Shown here in pieces: positions 1 to 10,010 of a stretch of DNA of 64,000 nt. The stretch comes from Psilocybe azurescens. Taxonomy: Eukaryota > Basidiomycota > Agaricomycetes > Agaricales > Agrocybaceae. The stretch lies in assembly GCA_023853785.1 (NCBI GenBank), contig JAJIRX010000133.1, positions 1 through 64,000 on the forward strand. Reading direction: 5' to 3'. The first letter of the stretch is position 1; every line of letters starts with the position of its first letter. The notes under the pieces are model-generated. The model was not told where the DNA came from and did no database searches. It saw nothing but the letters and a program-made list of their open reading frames with translations. Both the position numbers and the translations under genes were made by a program.

Positions 1-100
1 AAGTAGATTTTTATAAAAGATCTGAAAAATCACAGTATACAAATAAAGTTAGACTTAAAAGATTTAAAAAGTATATTGCATATATTTATATTCTTCCTAC

Positions 101-2254
101 TTACTGCTCAGATTGCTTCTTCTTTCTTCTTCTTCTTCTTCTTTGACTTCTCCTGCTCAGATGTATCCTTTGATGAACTTGCTCTGACCTTTCCTCAACA
201 GCAACAACTTTTTCCTTCTTTAGCATCTTTCCATCATTATCCATCCATTCCTGTAAAATTTTCAAAGTATACCTTGCATCATCACCCCAGAGCTCTACTG
301 CTGTCATGCTATCAGAATCCCCATCAAGCCACTTGCTCATCTTGGGAAAATACTGAGCAGCCCTTTTAAAAAGTTGGGCGCCACATGTTACTCCATTGAC
401 TCTTCCCAATGAAAAGCTCGATAACTTGCTTCTCAGTTGGTGGTCTGTCAGGCCACTTTGATATTTTAGCCATCTGGTCAAGAGCAGCACTAACAGCACA
501 ATACGATACTGGCCAGGAAGGTCTTTGGGTGGGCACTGACGTGTCAGGTCCATTGGAACCTTGAGAACAGGAAGCAAGGGTGGACTCATAAGGAGTGAAT
601 GGTTTCACGAAATAGTCTCTTCAGCAGTAGTGGTGTTGATGTTACTGGTTTCAACCTCACCAGATGTTGATAAATAGTGAAGGAGAGCGAGTGTGGACCA
701 GAACACTGTGTATGCGTGACAGAACAAGAGATAGGTGGAAGAGATGCAGCCTGAAGAGATTGAGCATGTGATGGCAATAGAAGAAAAAGAAATCAAAGGC
801 TCAAAAGAGCTCTATAGCATTGAATTAGTAATATTTAGCATGTGCTGAGCTTGTTATATAATACTCACACAAAGAATATGAAGAGTTTGTTTACCACTAT
901 GAACTTTGAATGAAATTTCATCATTGGATTCCACTGCATTATCGTAGAAACCCTTCATGCCCTGAAGTTCATCTATAGCATCCCAGACAAGAATACAATT
1001 TTCTAAATATAGTCAGATAGAAATTTAAACTAGTATGTATTATGAAAAACTTACTAGTGATTGGTTCAAAAGACTAGCAACATTTTGCAAAACTGGCCCC
1101 AAGTTTTTGTTGACAGTAACAGGAACCCGCATGCTAGGCCTCATGTTTGTTGTCTGAAGCTGAGAAGGATCCAAAATAGATGAATACAAAAGAACAAAGC
1201 CCTTTACTTTGTTGAAAATAGGTGAGAAATGAAGATCTTCATCATCAACTGGATTATAAGTCAATCCAACTCTCGGCCTTGAAAAATGCCACCTGTGGCC
1301 CGAGAAGAACCTTCAGGATGAGGTGGGCTTTCCATAGTGGCATCTGTTTATAATTAAATAAAAATTACAAATAAATATAAAACACCAACCTTTATCAGAA
1401 AGCTTGTTTTCAGATGTTTTCTGCTCCTCTGAACTGATAGCAACTGGAGCAGAAATATCTGGAGCAGGCAAAAAACATTGTAGTGGTTGAGACGAGAGGA
1501 GTAGGAGCATCATTGATGCTTGGGGCAGCAGCAGACAGAGTTGTAGCTTCAGCATTGATAGCTGCAGTTCCAGTACCACCAGTTGAAGAGATGGCAGTCA
1601 GAAGAGACTCAGTTGTAGAGACTGGTGCTGAACGCCGAGGTGGAGGTGCAACTGAATCACCTCCTTCTGCCAGAACTTTTAAAGTGCTTAAAATATTTCA
1701 ACAGCTGCATTTTTCTCTGCAGTTGTCCTACACTGTTTTGATCTGAAAATAAAGTTAGAAATAAATTAAAATATAGTCAATAACTTCTTACTTCTTGACC
1801 TCTTTCTTCAAAGTTGCTTTCCTCCCTCTTCTCCCCCTTTCCTCAACTTATCAACCACCATCTCCTTCAGATCTGGTAACCCTGCTCCATCCCCTCCCCC
1901 CTCCTCCTGCTCCCCTGCCCCCTGCTCCCCTTCCTCCCTCTCCTCCCTCCCTCCTCCTTCCTTCTTCTCTCCTCCTCCCCTCCTGCTTCTCTCCTCCCTT
2001 TCTCCCCTTCCTCCCCTCTCCCCTTTCCTCTCCCCTCTCCTCTCTTTCCTCCCCTCCCTCTCTTCCTCCCTCCCTCTCCCCTCTCCTCCTTCCTCCTCCT
2101 CCTCTAGATCTGTCTTGGCTGCCCTGTTTGAACCAGACCTTAATCTCTTCTTAGCAGTCTGAGCAGCACTAGACCCTTGCCTCTTCCTGCTATTAGAAGC
2201 AACAGCAGAAGCAGCAGGTGTAGCTTTGGTGGTAGACCTAGTAGTAGCAGGCAT
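101..2254 (-). pseudogene. Degenerate multi-exon gene of a repeated hypothetical family
   Basis: I do not recognise a function. The first exon starts at 2254 (MPATTRSTTKA) and runs to about 1808: a basic Ser/Thr/Ala-rich start, a putative nuclear-localisation stretch (KKRLRSG) and a long Glu/Arg/Gly-rich tract encoded by CT-rich DNA. Downstream pieces lie in shifting frames: a Ser/Thr/Ala-rich linker (about 1680-1490), a segment with PVDDEDLHFSP (about 1260-1070), one with DAIDELQGMKGFY (about 1000-870), and a C-terminal part with KMSKWLDGDSDS and ELWGDDARYTL (about 370-230). Short introns with GT...AG borders separate them near 1395-1340, 1070-1003 and 872-815. Frameshifts (for example near 1800 and 370) suggest a decayed copy. 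The layout resembles the minus-strand relic at 53.2-55.1 kb, so both may belong to one dispersed family. Exon borders are approximate. Confidence 0.5.
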
Positions 2255-2411
2255 AGTGCAGGTGGTGAGCTAGCAGTACAGTGATGATGGCAGTTACGGG
2301 ATGGGAAGCAATCCAGCTTCAAGCAGAGAGTAATCTTAATATGGTAACTCATATAAATACTCCAAAATAAATCCAAGTTCACTACAAAATTCAAGCCCAG
2401 TGAATACATGA

Positions 2412-2430
2412 AATATATATATATATATAT
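2412..2430. repeat. AT dinucleotide microsatellite
   Basis: A short run of alternating A and T between the degenerate gene and the minisatellite. No function is visible. Confidence 0.8.
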
Positions 2431-2539
2431 GCTAACTAGGGCTATATACATTGTAAAAAGTTAGCTATATAACTACATAGAGAACATCATGCAAGAGGGG
2501 ACAGGGACAAGGACATCATATCACATATAGGAGCAGACA

Positions 2540-2744
2540 CAGGGGCTGCAGGTGCAGGTGAGCTGGCAACGATGGAGGGGGGCAGGGGAGGTGGCACAAT
2601 GGTGGGGCCACCTGAGCTGGTAACAATGAAGGGGTGAGTGACATGGCAGTAACGGAAGGAGCAGGTAACAACAGAGACGATGGAGAGGTATGCAACGGAG
2701 GCAGCAAGGCGGGCCTGATGGCAGGGCCACCTGAGCTGACAATG
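2540..2744 (+). repeat. G-rich minisatellite, left part (split by the Ty3 element)
   Basis: Degenerate tandem units built on GGTGGCACAATGGTGGGG and CCACCTGAGCTGGCAAC. The array breaks at 2744, exactly where the 5' LTR starts, and resumes at 9741 after the 3' LTR, so the retrotransposon landed inside it. Small open frames here are by-products of the repeat. Confidence 0.7.
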
Positions 2745-3174
2745 TGTTACGACAAGTCTTTTTTCTTTTTCCTTTCTCTTTTCTTTTCTTTTTCTTTTCA
2801 TTTTTTCTTGTTATCCTTCACATCATTGATACGCCATCATATGTTTTGATGAACTTTGCTTTCCATCATATCTACAAAACTCCATCACATCCCTGATGGA
2901 CTTTCACTTCTATCTTTTATGATACATCTTTGATGAACGTTTGATCTGTTTCCTCTATTCTTATATACATCTGCTGATGAACATTTGATCTCATTTCAAC
3001 TTGCTGTACAGTTCGTAGTATTTATTCAGGACGGATCCACTGTATTCTTTAGCTAGTGCTAGTTCTTGAGAATCCAATCTGCTTAACCTGCTCAACTTGA
3101 ACTTGAACTTGTTCTTGTAAACGATTGGTGGTTAGATTACGCACACTGCATGATTCTAACTTGAGATCATAACA
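2745..3174 (+). repeat. 5' LTR of the Ty3 element
   Basis: Matches 9305-9735 almost base for base, with 5-bp inverted termini TGTTA/TAACA. It begins with a pyrimidine-rich tract. Near its 3' part it contains GCTAGTTCTT (3058-3067), complementary to the sequence just downstream of the LTR, which suggests that the transcript (R region) begins around 3058. Confidence 0.93.
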
Positions 3175-3175
3175 A

Positions 3176-3185
3176 AAGAACTAGC
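3176..3185 (+). promoter_or_regulatory. Primer-binding site, likely self-priming (Tf1/sushi type)
   Basis: AAGAACTAGC starts one base after the 5' LTR and is the exact reverse complement of GCTAGTTCTT at 3058-3067 inside the LTR. In the Tf1/sushi group the 5' end of the element RNA folds back on the primer-binding site and primes minus-strand synthesis without a tRNA; this layout fits. A tRNA-primed alternative would be GGTATCGGAGC at 3220-3230, but that lies 45 nt from the LTR. Confidence 0.6.
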
Positions 3186-3244
3186 TTCTCACTCTACCAT
3201 ACCTGCTTCATCCACAAGCGGTATCGGAGCTTGAACCAGACACC

Positions 3245-4342
3245 ATGACATCTCGACACGGAATCTTCTCCGCAAACTACGACACTGACGACAGTGGTGA
3301 ACGAACGCCTACATCAGATGTTCAACCCACTACCCGAACCCCAGGACTATCATCAGAGAGAAGAATACCACCGACACTCTGAAACCTCTGAATCAAATGA
3401 ACCACAAATGGTTGACCAACAAATGACAATTGACACCCTGAAGACAAGGGAACTCTCTCTTAGCAAACCTACTCCCTTCAACAGTGAGCGGTTTAAGAGC
3501 AAGAAATTCCTTCAAGAATGTATCCTCTATATGGGGATCAACAAGGACGTCTACGACACTGAACCGAAACAGATTACGTTTCATTCTCTCTTACATGCAA
3601 GAAGGGAACGCGGTCGTTTGGAAACAACAATTTGTCCAGAACAAACTGAACCTCAACACGGGGGACATCGACTTACCGACATACAAGGAATTTATCGGCC
3701 AATTCCAGAAGGCATTCAAGCCAGAAGAAGAAGACATCGATGCATTGGAAAAATTAAAAATGCTTCATTAAAAGAACCTGACCGCCGAACAACTAGTAAC
3801 CAAGTTCAAATTACTAGTTGGAGAGGCGGGGATGTCTAACGACTCCGACACCGCAAACAAACTCCTGATCGAAATGTTCAAAACAGCGCTGAACCCGGCG
3901 CTAGTACAGAAGATCATCCAGTCCGAGAAGAGGCCCACCAAAATCGAAGAATGGTATGACAAAGCCATGTCTTTCAATAGGAGCTATCGACTCGCTATGG
4001 CAATAAGAGGCCCATCTCAATTGAATGCGCGATTCATTCCCAAATCCAGCGCCAAGAAAGGACCCCTTTGCAATGGACATCGACGTCATGACCACCGAAG
4101 AGCAAACAAGCCTCATGAAAAAGGGGGCTTGTTTCAGATGCAAACAACTAGGACATCTCGCTGTAGATTGCCCTCAGAAGAAGAAGAACAATCCTTTCAT
4201 ACCGAAAGAATTACCAAAAAAGAAATGGACAGCAAAGGACCTTCATGCCCATATCCGGGAGTTGAACATGGAGGAGAGAGAAGAACTGGCGAGTTTGGCA
4301 ATGGGAGACCAGGAGGAGGACACCAACACTGAGGATTTTTAA
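3245..4342 (+). pseudogene. gag: gag (capsid/nucleocapsid), frameshifted
   Basis: The first ATG after the primer-binding site is at 3245 (MTSRHGIFSANY). The coding trace jumps between frames at about 3300, 3580 and 4060 and has an in-frame TAA at 3769. The capsid part contains segments such as TYKEFIGQFQKAF and KIEEWYDKAMSF, typical of Ty3 Gag. The C-terminus has one CCHC zinc knuckle (CFRCKQLGHLAVDC, 4130-4171) followed by a lysine-rich stretch, then TAA at 4340. In the family, Gag forms the particle and binds element RNA. The frame must be crossed several times, so no full Gag can be made. Confidence 0.85.
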
Positions 4343-4398
4343 AACAGAGAACCGAATCGATGTCGGCCTCTCCATGATTAGGCATCTATTCTGTATTT

Positions 4399-7300
4399 AT
4401 GGCTACACTCGAGAATAAATCTATGCATTTACCGATTTCTTTCTCTGCCATAAAAAATGGAAGGCCACAAATTGTTGAAACCTCAGGTCTAATTGACTCT
4501 GGAGCTGGTGGAAAATTCATTGACCAAAACTACGGCTAGGAAACTAGGACTCTAACAAAAAAACCTGAAGAAAAGCCTCACGATATACAACATGGACGGA
4601 ACTCTCAACAAGAAGGGAACGATCTCTACCTTTGTAGAACTCAATCTTACAATAGGGAACAGAACGAACAAGGAAATTCTATTTGTCTCCGGACTAGGAC
4701 AACAAAAAATTATTTTAGGACTACCTTGGCTTCAGAAACAAAACCCCGACATCGATTGGGAAACTGGAAAAGTTAAATGGAGAGTTTCCAAATCCATTTG
4801 CACTACCACTATGGAAGAAGAACTGGAAGAAACTGAACCAATCATGGACATCACGAACACCACAGAGCGCCCCCCACTCGAGGACTTCAACACCTTGGTA
4901 ATAGATTTTATCGAAGCAAAAGACTCTGAAGAAATGGACCAGGCATGTATCAACGCGAAAACAACGGCTTCACAAACTCTGGCAATGGAGCATGAAAACA
5001 GGACACCCGCTAAACCTCTGGAAGAACTTATTCCCCCAGACCTCCCACGACTATCTTGGACTTTTTTTGACAAAAAGGCAGCAGATCGATTTCCCATCTC
5101 AAGACCCTGGGACCACAAAATCAAACTGAAGCCTGGATTCAAACCGAAACCATGCAAAGTCTACAGCCTCACCCCGGAAGAACAAATCGAACAGGACAAA
5201 TTTCTTAAAGAAATGCTGGACAAAGGATATGTTGTCAAATCAGAATCGGACATCGCATCACCTTTTTTCTTTGTAGCCAAGAAAGACGGAAAACTACGAC
5301 CTTGTCAGGACTATTGATATCTAAATAAATGGACAGTAAAGAATGCCTACCCTTTGCAATGGATCCCCAATCTACTGGACAAACTCAAAGGAGCGAAATT
5401 CTTTACCGAGCTTGACGTCAGACAAGGATACAACAATGTTCACATTTGAAAGGAAGATCAATGGAAAGCCGCCTTCAAAACGAATCGAGGACTCTTTGAA
5501 CCCACGGTTATGTTCTTCGGATTATGCAACTCCCTGGCCACTTTTCAATCCATGATAGATTCGCTGTTCGAAGGCAAAATCTCTGGAGGATTTGTGATTA
5601 TCTACATGGATGACATCTTAATATTTGCCAAAAATCAAGAAGATTTGGCAAAATACGAACAGATTGTCCTACAAAGACTAAAAGACAACGACCTGTACCT
5701 CAAGCCAGAGAAATGCGTTTTCAGACAACGAAAAGTCGAATACCTGGGAATGATAATCGAAGAAGGAAAAATCTCCATAGACCAATCGAAACTTAAAGGA
5801 ATCCGAGACTGGCCTGCACCTACCACAGTCAAGCAAGTCAGGGGATTTCTGGGATTTGGGAATTTCTACCGAAAATTCATCAGGAAGTTCTCTACGGTGG
5901 CACAACCCCTGAACGACCTCCTAAAGAAGGACAAGAAATTTGAATGGATGGACGCAGCTCAACGAGTGTTTGACAAACTAAAACGATGATTCACGGAAGA
6001 ACCGGTTCTCTCGATGCCAGACCCAAACAAACCATTTCAAATTGAATGCAACACCTCTAAATATACATCTGGGGCCGTTCTGACTCAACTCGATGGAAAC
6101 GGCGAAAGACACCCATGCGCATTTATTTGAAAACCTTCTCCCACGACGGAAAGGAACTACGAAATCTACGATCGAGAACTCCTGGCAATTGTACGAGCAT
6201 TACAGGAATGGAGACACTACATTCAAGGATCTGAACATGCGACGATCATTCATTCTGACCACAAGAACCTGACCTATTTCAGAAGCCCAAGAAATCTGAA
6301 CAGACAGCAAGCTCGATGGTCGTTATTCCTATCCGAATTCGATCTGAAACTAGTCCACATGCCTGGGACAAAAATGATTCAATCTGACGCCTTATCAAGA
6401 AGACCAGATTTTATACCAGATGAAGACCACAATAACGAAGATGTGACTCTACTACCAGAGGAACTTTTTGTCAATCTAATCGACACCAAACTACAACAGA
6501 AAATCATCGATTCAGAAGAATTGACTCGGATATTGCAGAAATCTTGAAGGCTCTACTGCAAGGAGGACCACCAAATTTACAAACAGACCTCGACAACTGG
6601 AGAACAGAAGAATTCAACAGGAAAAACATCATTTTTATAAAGACAAAACATATATACCAAAGAACCAAAACCTACGACAACAAGTGGTAAAATCCCTTCA
6701 CGATCTACCATTGGCAGGACACCCCAGAGAACTTGAAACTTACAACGCAGTAAAAGCACATTACTGGTGGCCAGGGCTACAATCCTTCATAAAACAATAC
6801 GTCAAAGGCTGCGGAATCTGTCAACAATTCAAAATTAACAGAAACCCCTCTCACCTGTCTTTCATACCAATCGCCAGGCCAACCTCTACGCGACCATTTG
6901 CAAACTGTTCAATGGACTTTCTAACCAACTTACCACTGGTCAAGAACAGTGTGGGACAGATTGTGGATGCGATCATGGTCGTGGTAGACCATGGGCTTAC
7001 TAAGGGGGTGATTTTAATACCTTGCCGGAAAAAAAGGGGAACTGGGAGAGGCACTTGACGCAGAAGGAGCAGCTCAACTCTTACTTGACAACCTCTTCAA
7101 ACGATTAGGACTCCCAGATAGCATCATCTCCGACCGAGATCCCCTATTCACTGCAAAAGTCTTCCAAGAACTCATGAAACTTTTGGGAATTAAGTCCAAA
7201 TTAACCACGGCTTATCATCCAATAGGAGACGGAACCACCGAGCGATTCAACCAAGAAATAGAAGCCTATCTATCTATCTATTGTTTGTCACACCCAACCA

Positions 7301-7994
7301 ACTGGAACAAGTCAATTGGAACTTTGGAATTCACTTACAACAACAGGAAACACTCCGAAGGGCCAAAACCCCGTTCGAACTCACCCTAGGTTCATCTCCG
7401 TTGGCCATTCCACTTGCATTCAAAAACACCAAAGCCCCATCGGTGGAGGAAAAAGTCAAACATCTCCTAAAAGATCGAGAAGAAGCGTTAGCCGCACACG
7501 AACTTGCAAGACAAAGGATAGCCGAACGATGAAAATCAAACTTCAAACCGTTCAAGAAAGGAACGAAAGTTTGGCTAGACTCCCGCAACATCTCCACTAG
7601 ATACCATTCGAAGATGAAACCAAAACGAGAAGGGCCGTTCACGATCACAGAAGTCTTGGGACCTCTCACGTACAGACTCAGAATACCCAAGATATGGAAG
7701 ATCCACAACATTTTCCACGCCACTCTACTCATGCCATACAAAGAGACATAAATGTATGGACCAAACTTCCCTAGACCACCACCCGAGATCAAAAATCAGG
7801 AAGAACACTGGGAAGTCGAAACTATTTTGAATCACAGAAAGATGGGATGAAAACCCAAGAAAGGAAAATGAAAATATCAATACCTTGTCAAATGGACCGG
7901 ATTCCCTATCTCCGAAGCAACATGGGAAAAAGACAACACGTTCGACGACGACAGCGAGATTCTACAAGAGTACCACCAATTACACAAGCTCTGA
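4399..7994 (+). pseudogene. pol: pol: protease, reverse transcriptase, RNase H, integrase, chromodomain; multiply interrupted
   Basis: The protease active site reads LIDSGAG (Asp at 4495-4497). Reverse transcriptase shows FFVAKKDGKLRPC (about 5260-5310) and the catalytic YMDD at 5603-5614. RNase H follows with YDRELLAI and HSDHKNL, but the first catalytic Asp is Asn (ECNTS, codon 6050-6052). Integrase has its HHCC region (HDLPLAGH ... CGICQQF, about 6690-6830) and the DDE core (SMDFLTNLP, ISDRDPLFT, ERFNQEIEAYL). A chromodomain (HWEVETILNHR ... YLVKWTGFP) ends at TGA 7992-7994. Interruptions include TGA codons after CQDY, NVHI, KLKR, RIAER, RKMG and KPKKGK and several frameshifts (for example near 4540 and 7040). 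Most of these TGAs sit where Arg is expected. The copy is dead. Confidence 0.92.
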
Positions 7995-8011
7995 TCATCA
8001 CTACCATCCTG

Positions 8012-8338
8012 ATGCCTTGCCTTCTCCGACGCATTGCCTCTTCTGTCACTCAAAACTCTGAAACAAATCAACTCAAAATCCCCATCTTTGATACCCCTTT
8101 GACTGATCAGACCGTGGAAGAGCTTGAGACGCTGCGACAAGAAATTCTCATTGAATACAACAAAACGATTGATCAGAAGGAGACGGCAAACCAGAACTGT
8201 CGCCCGGCTGCTGCCAAACTTGCCCACCACCAAGCCAGATCTCAACGCCTCAAACTAAATAAGGTCAAACAGGAACTCTATCAACATCTTCCACTAATTG
8301 CCAAAGTAGTTAAAAAGGCCAAGTTGTTCTACCTCTAA
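8012..8338 (+). CDS. Extra open frame downstream of the chromodomain
   Basis: An open frame of 108 codons begins with ATG just after the pol stop, in a different frame. The product would be mostly helical and charged, with segments such as VEELETLRQEILIEYNKT and HHQARSQRLKLNKVKQEL that look like a coiled coil. I recognise no domain. It lies inside the retrotransposon, before the zinc-knuckle frame. It may be the first exon or an upstream frame of that protein. It is uncertain whether it is translated. Confidence 0.45.
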   Translation: MPCLLRRIASSVTQNSETNQLKIPIFDTPLTDQTVEELETLRQEILIEYNKTIDQKETANQNCRPAAAKLAHHQARSQRLKLNKVKQELYQHLPLIAKVVKKAKLFYL

Positions 8339-8368
8339 ACCATACCCCAAGTACCAAAACAACACAAC

Positions 8369-9241
8369 ATGTCTTTCATCAATACTCCTGCTGACTCTTC
8401 CTTTTCTACCCCTGCCAGCTCATGCCTACAGAGCAAACAACCCGCCGTGCCTTGTTATGCTCAAACACTGTCAACCTTCAAAGCCCTAGACATCTTCGCC
8501 AATGACGAGACGGCTCAGAAAATCTGTTCGTACTTCGAAGACCCAGACACTATTCTTGCCATCAACAAACTGGCAAAAGTCTCCAGAGCCCATCAGCAGG
8601 AAGAACGAGAAATCCATCTTGCCAGGCTCCGGTCTCGTGCTCGACAAACTATGGCAATGGTTTTGCTGGATCAACTTCAATCGTGGGGATTAGAAAGAGA
8701 AATCCACGACGTGTTGAGAAAACATCGTCGTGAATCACCCACAGTGCAAAAACCATCCGTATTTCCTCCCACTAGCACCCCTTCTCAGAGCGCTGTTCCT
8801 TCTCGTCCCCTTCCTACCTGCCCTCCTGCCTATCGTCAAGTAGTATGATTTTTGCCAGTCATTGACGATTCACCACAGATTTTGCCTCCCACCTCCACTC
8901 CCTCGAGATCTCCCATCCCTACACCTCCACCTCAAGATCTCCAAAAACAACGACTCGTCAACAAAGCTCGTCCAACGCTTCATCAACTATGACAAATCAC
9001 TCAACGAGCACAACGTCGGGTCACCTGCTATCAATGCGGTGAACCCGGACATATTCGCCCCAAATGCCCCAAGTTCAAATGCATTTACTGCTACCGATAC
9101 ACGCCCGGACATTCCTTCTGGGACTGTAGCTATTACCCAGGAAACGAGCAGCACATTGACCCCTTTTATGGAGGAGTTGACGAGGATCTTCTCGACGACG
9201 CTGGAATTGCAAACACTACAGGCGAACCATACGGAAACTAA
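8369..9241 (+). pseudogene. 3' accessory frame of the Ty3 element with two C-terminal zinc knuckles
   Basis: One frame runs from ATG 8369 (MSFINTPADSS) to TAA 9239-9241, broken by TGA at 8846-8848 and again near 8989. The first half has a helical region (LDIFANDETAQKICSYF ... QSWGLEREIHDVLRKHRRE), then a Pro/Ser/Thr-rich linker. The end has a CCHC knuckle (CYQCGEPGHIRPKC, from 9026) directly followed by a second, wider one (CIYCYRYTPGHSFWDC). Without the two TGAs the product would have about 290 residues. Standard Ty3 elements end at integrase, so a nucleic-acid-binding protein encoded after the chromodomain is an add-on. A similar double knuckle is, to my recollection, common in basidiomycete repeat proteins. 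Function is unknown; RNA binding is inferred. Confidence 0.65.
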
Positions 9242-9304
9242 TAAACTCGCAGAGATAATGGATTTCACTCCTTCTGAGGCATAAGGAGTGTAGTACAGGG
9301 GTAA

Positions 9305-9735
9305 TGTTACGACAAAGTCTTTTTTCTTTTTCCTTTCTCTTTTCTTTTTCTTTTTCTTTTCCTTTTTCTTGTTATCCTTCACATCATTGATATGCCATCA
9401 TATGTTTTGATGAACTTTGCTTTCCATCATATCTACAAAACTCCATCACATCCCTGATGGACTTTCACTTCTATCTTTTATGATACATCTTTGATGAACG
9501 TTTGATCTGTTTCCTCTATTCTTATATACATCTGCTGATGAACATTTGATCTCATTTCAACTTGCTGTACAGTTCGTAGTATTTATTCAGGACGGATCCA
9601 CTGTATTCTTTAGCTAGTGCTAGTTCTTGAGAATCCAACCTGCTTAACCTGCTCAACTTGAACTTGAACTTGTTCTTGTAAACGATTGGTGGTTAGATTA
9701 CGCACACTGCATGATTCTAACTTGAGACCGTAACA
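9305..9735 (+). repeat. 3' LTR of the Ty3 element
   Basis: Second LTR, starting TGTTAC at 9305 and ending TAACA at 9735, followed by the CAATG target duplicate. It differs from the 5' LTR by scattered changes, for example GAGATCAT versus GAGACCGT near the 3' end. Confidence 0.93.
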
Positions 9736-9740
9736 CAATG

Positions 9741-10010
9741 GCAGAGGTGATGGGTGGCATGGTGGCCACAGAAGGGTCCAGCAGGGTGGCATGATGTGGG
9801 GGCCACATGAGCTGGCAACAAGGGGGCAGGTAGTGTGGGCGGCCACAGAGGGGTGCAGCGGGGTGGCACGATGTGGGGGCCACACGAGCTGGCAACGTCA
9901 GAGGGGGCAAGTGACATGGCATCCACAGGAGGGTCCGGCGGGGTGGCACAATGATGGGGCTGCCTGAGCTGGCCACGGCGGAGGTGGCGGTACGAGGTGG
10001 TGGCTATGGT
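9741..10010 (+). repeat. G-rich minisatellite, right part
   Basis: This continues the array cut by the Ty3 insertion. Units of roughly 75 bp carry GGTGGCACGATGTGGGGGCC and GAGCTGGCAAC. It fades near 10010 into a GC-rich stretch. Open frames on both strands come from the repeat and are not listed as genes. Confidence 0.7.

Larger units (their letters stand above)
2745..9735 (+). mobile_element. Ty3/gypsy LTR retrotransposon, chromovirus type, complete but decayed
   Basis: Two 430-431-bp LTRs, each starting TGTTA and ending TAACA, flank an internal region that reads in order gag with a zinc knuckle, protease, reverse transcriptase, RNase H, integrase and chromodomain. The order and chromodomain place it among the chromoviruses. 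The 5 bp before the 5' LTR (CAATG, 2740-2744) and after the 3' LTR (CAATG, 9736-9740) match, a clean target-site duplication. The LTRs differ by a few visible changes, so the insertion is not brand new. All large reading frames carry stops and frameshifts, so this copy cannot be autonomous. About 1.3 kb of further coding-like sequence lies between the chromodomain and the 3' LTR, which is unusual. Confidence 0.95.

Noticed and set aside
1795..2154. Pro/Leu/Ser-rich plus-strand open frame
   Set aside because: It arises from the CT-rich tract that encodes the Glu/Arg/Gly stretch of the minus-strand gene.
3220..3230. GGTATCGGAGC as a tRNA primer-binding site
   Set aside because: It resembles the initiator-tRNA type site of plant elements but lies 45 nt from the LTR, whereas a self-priming match sits at the correct position.
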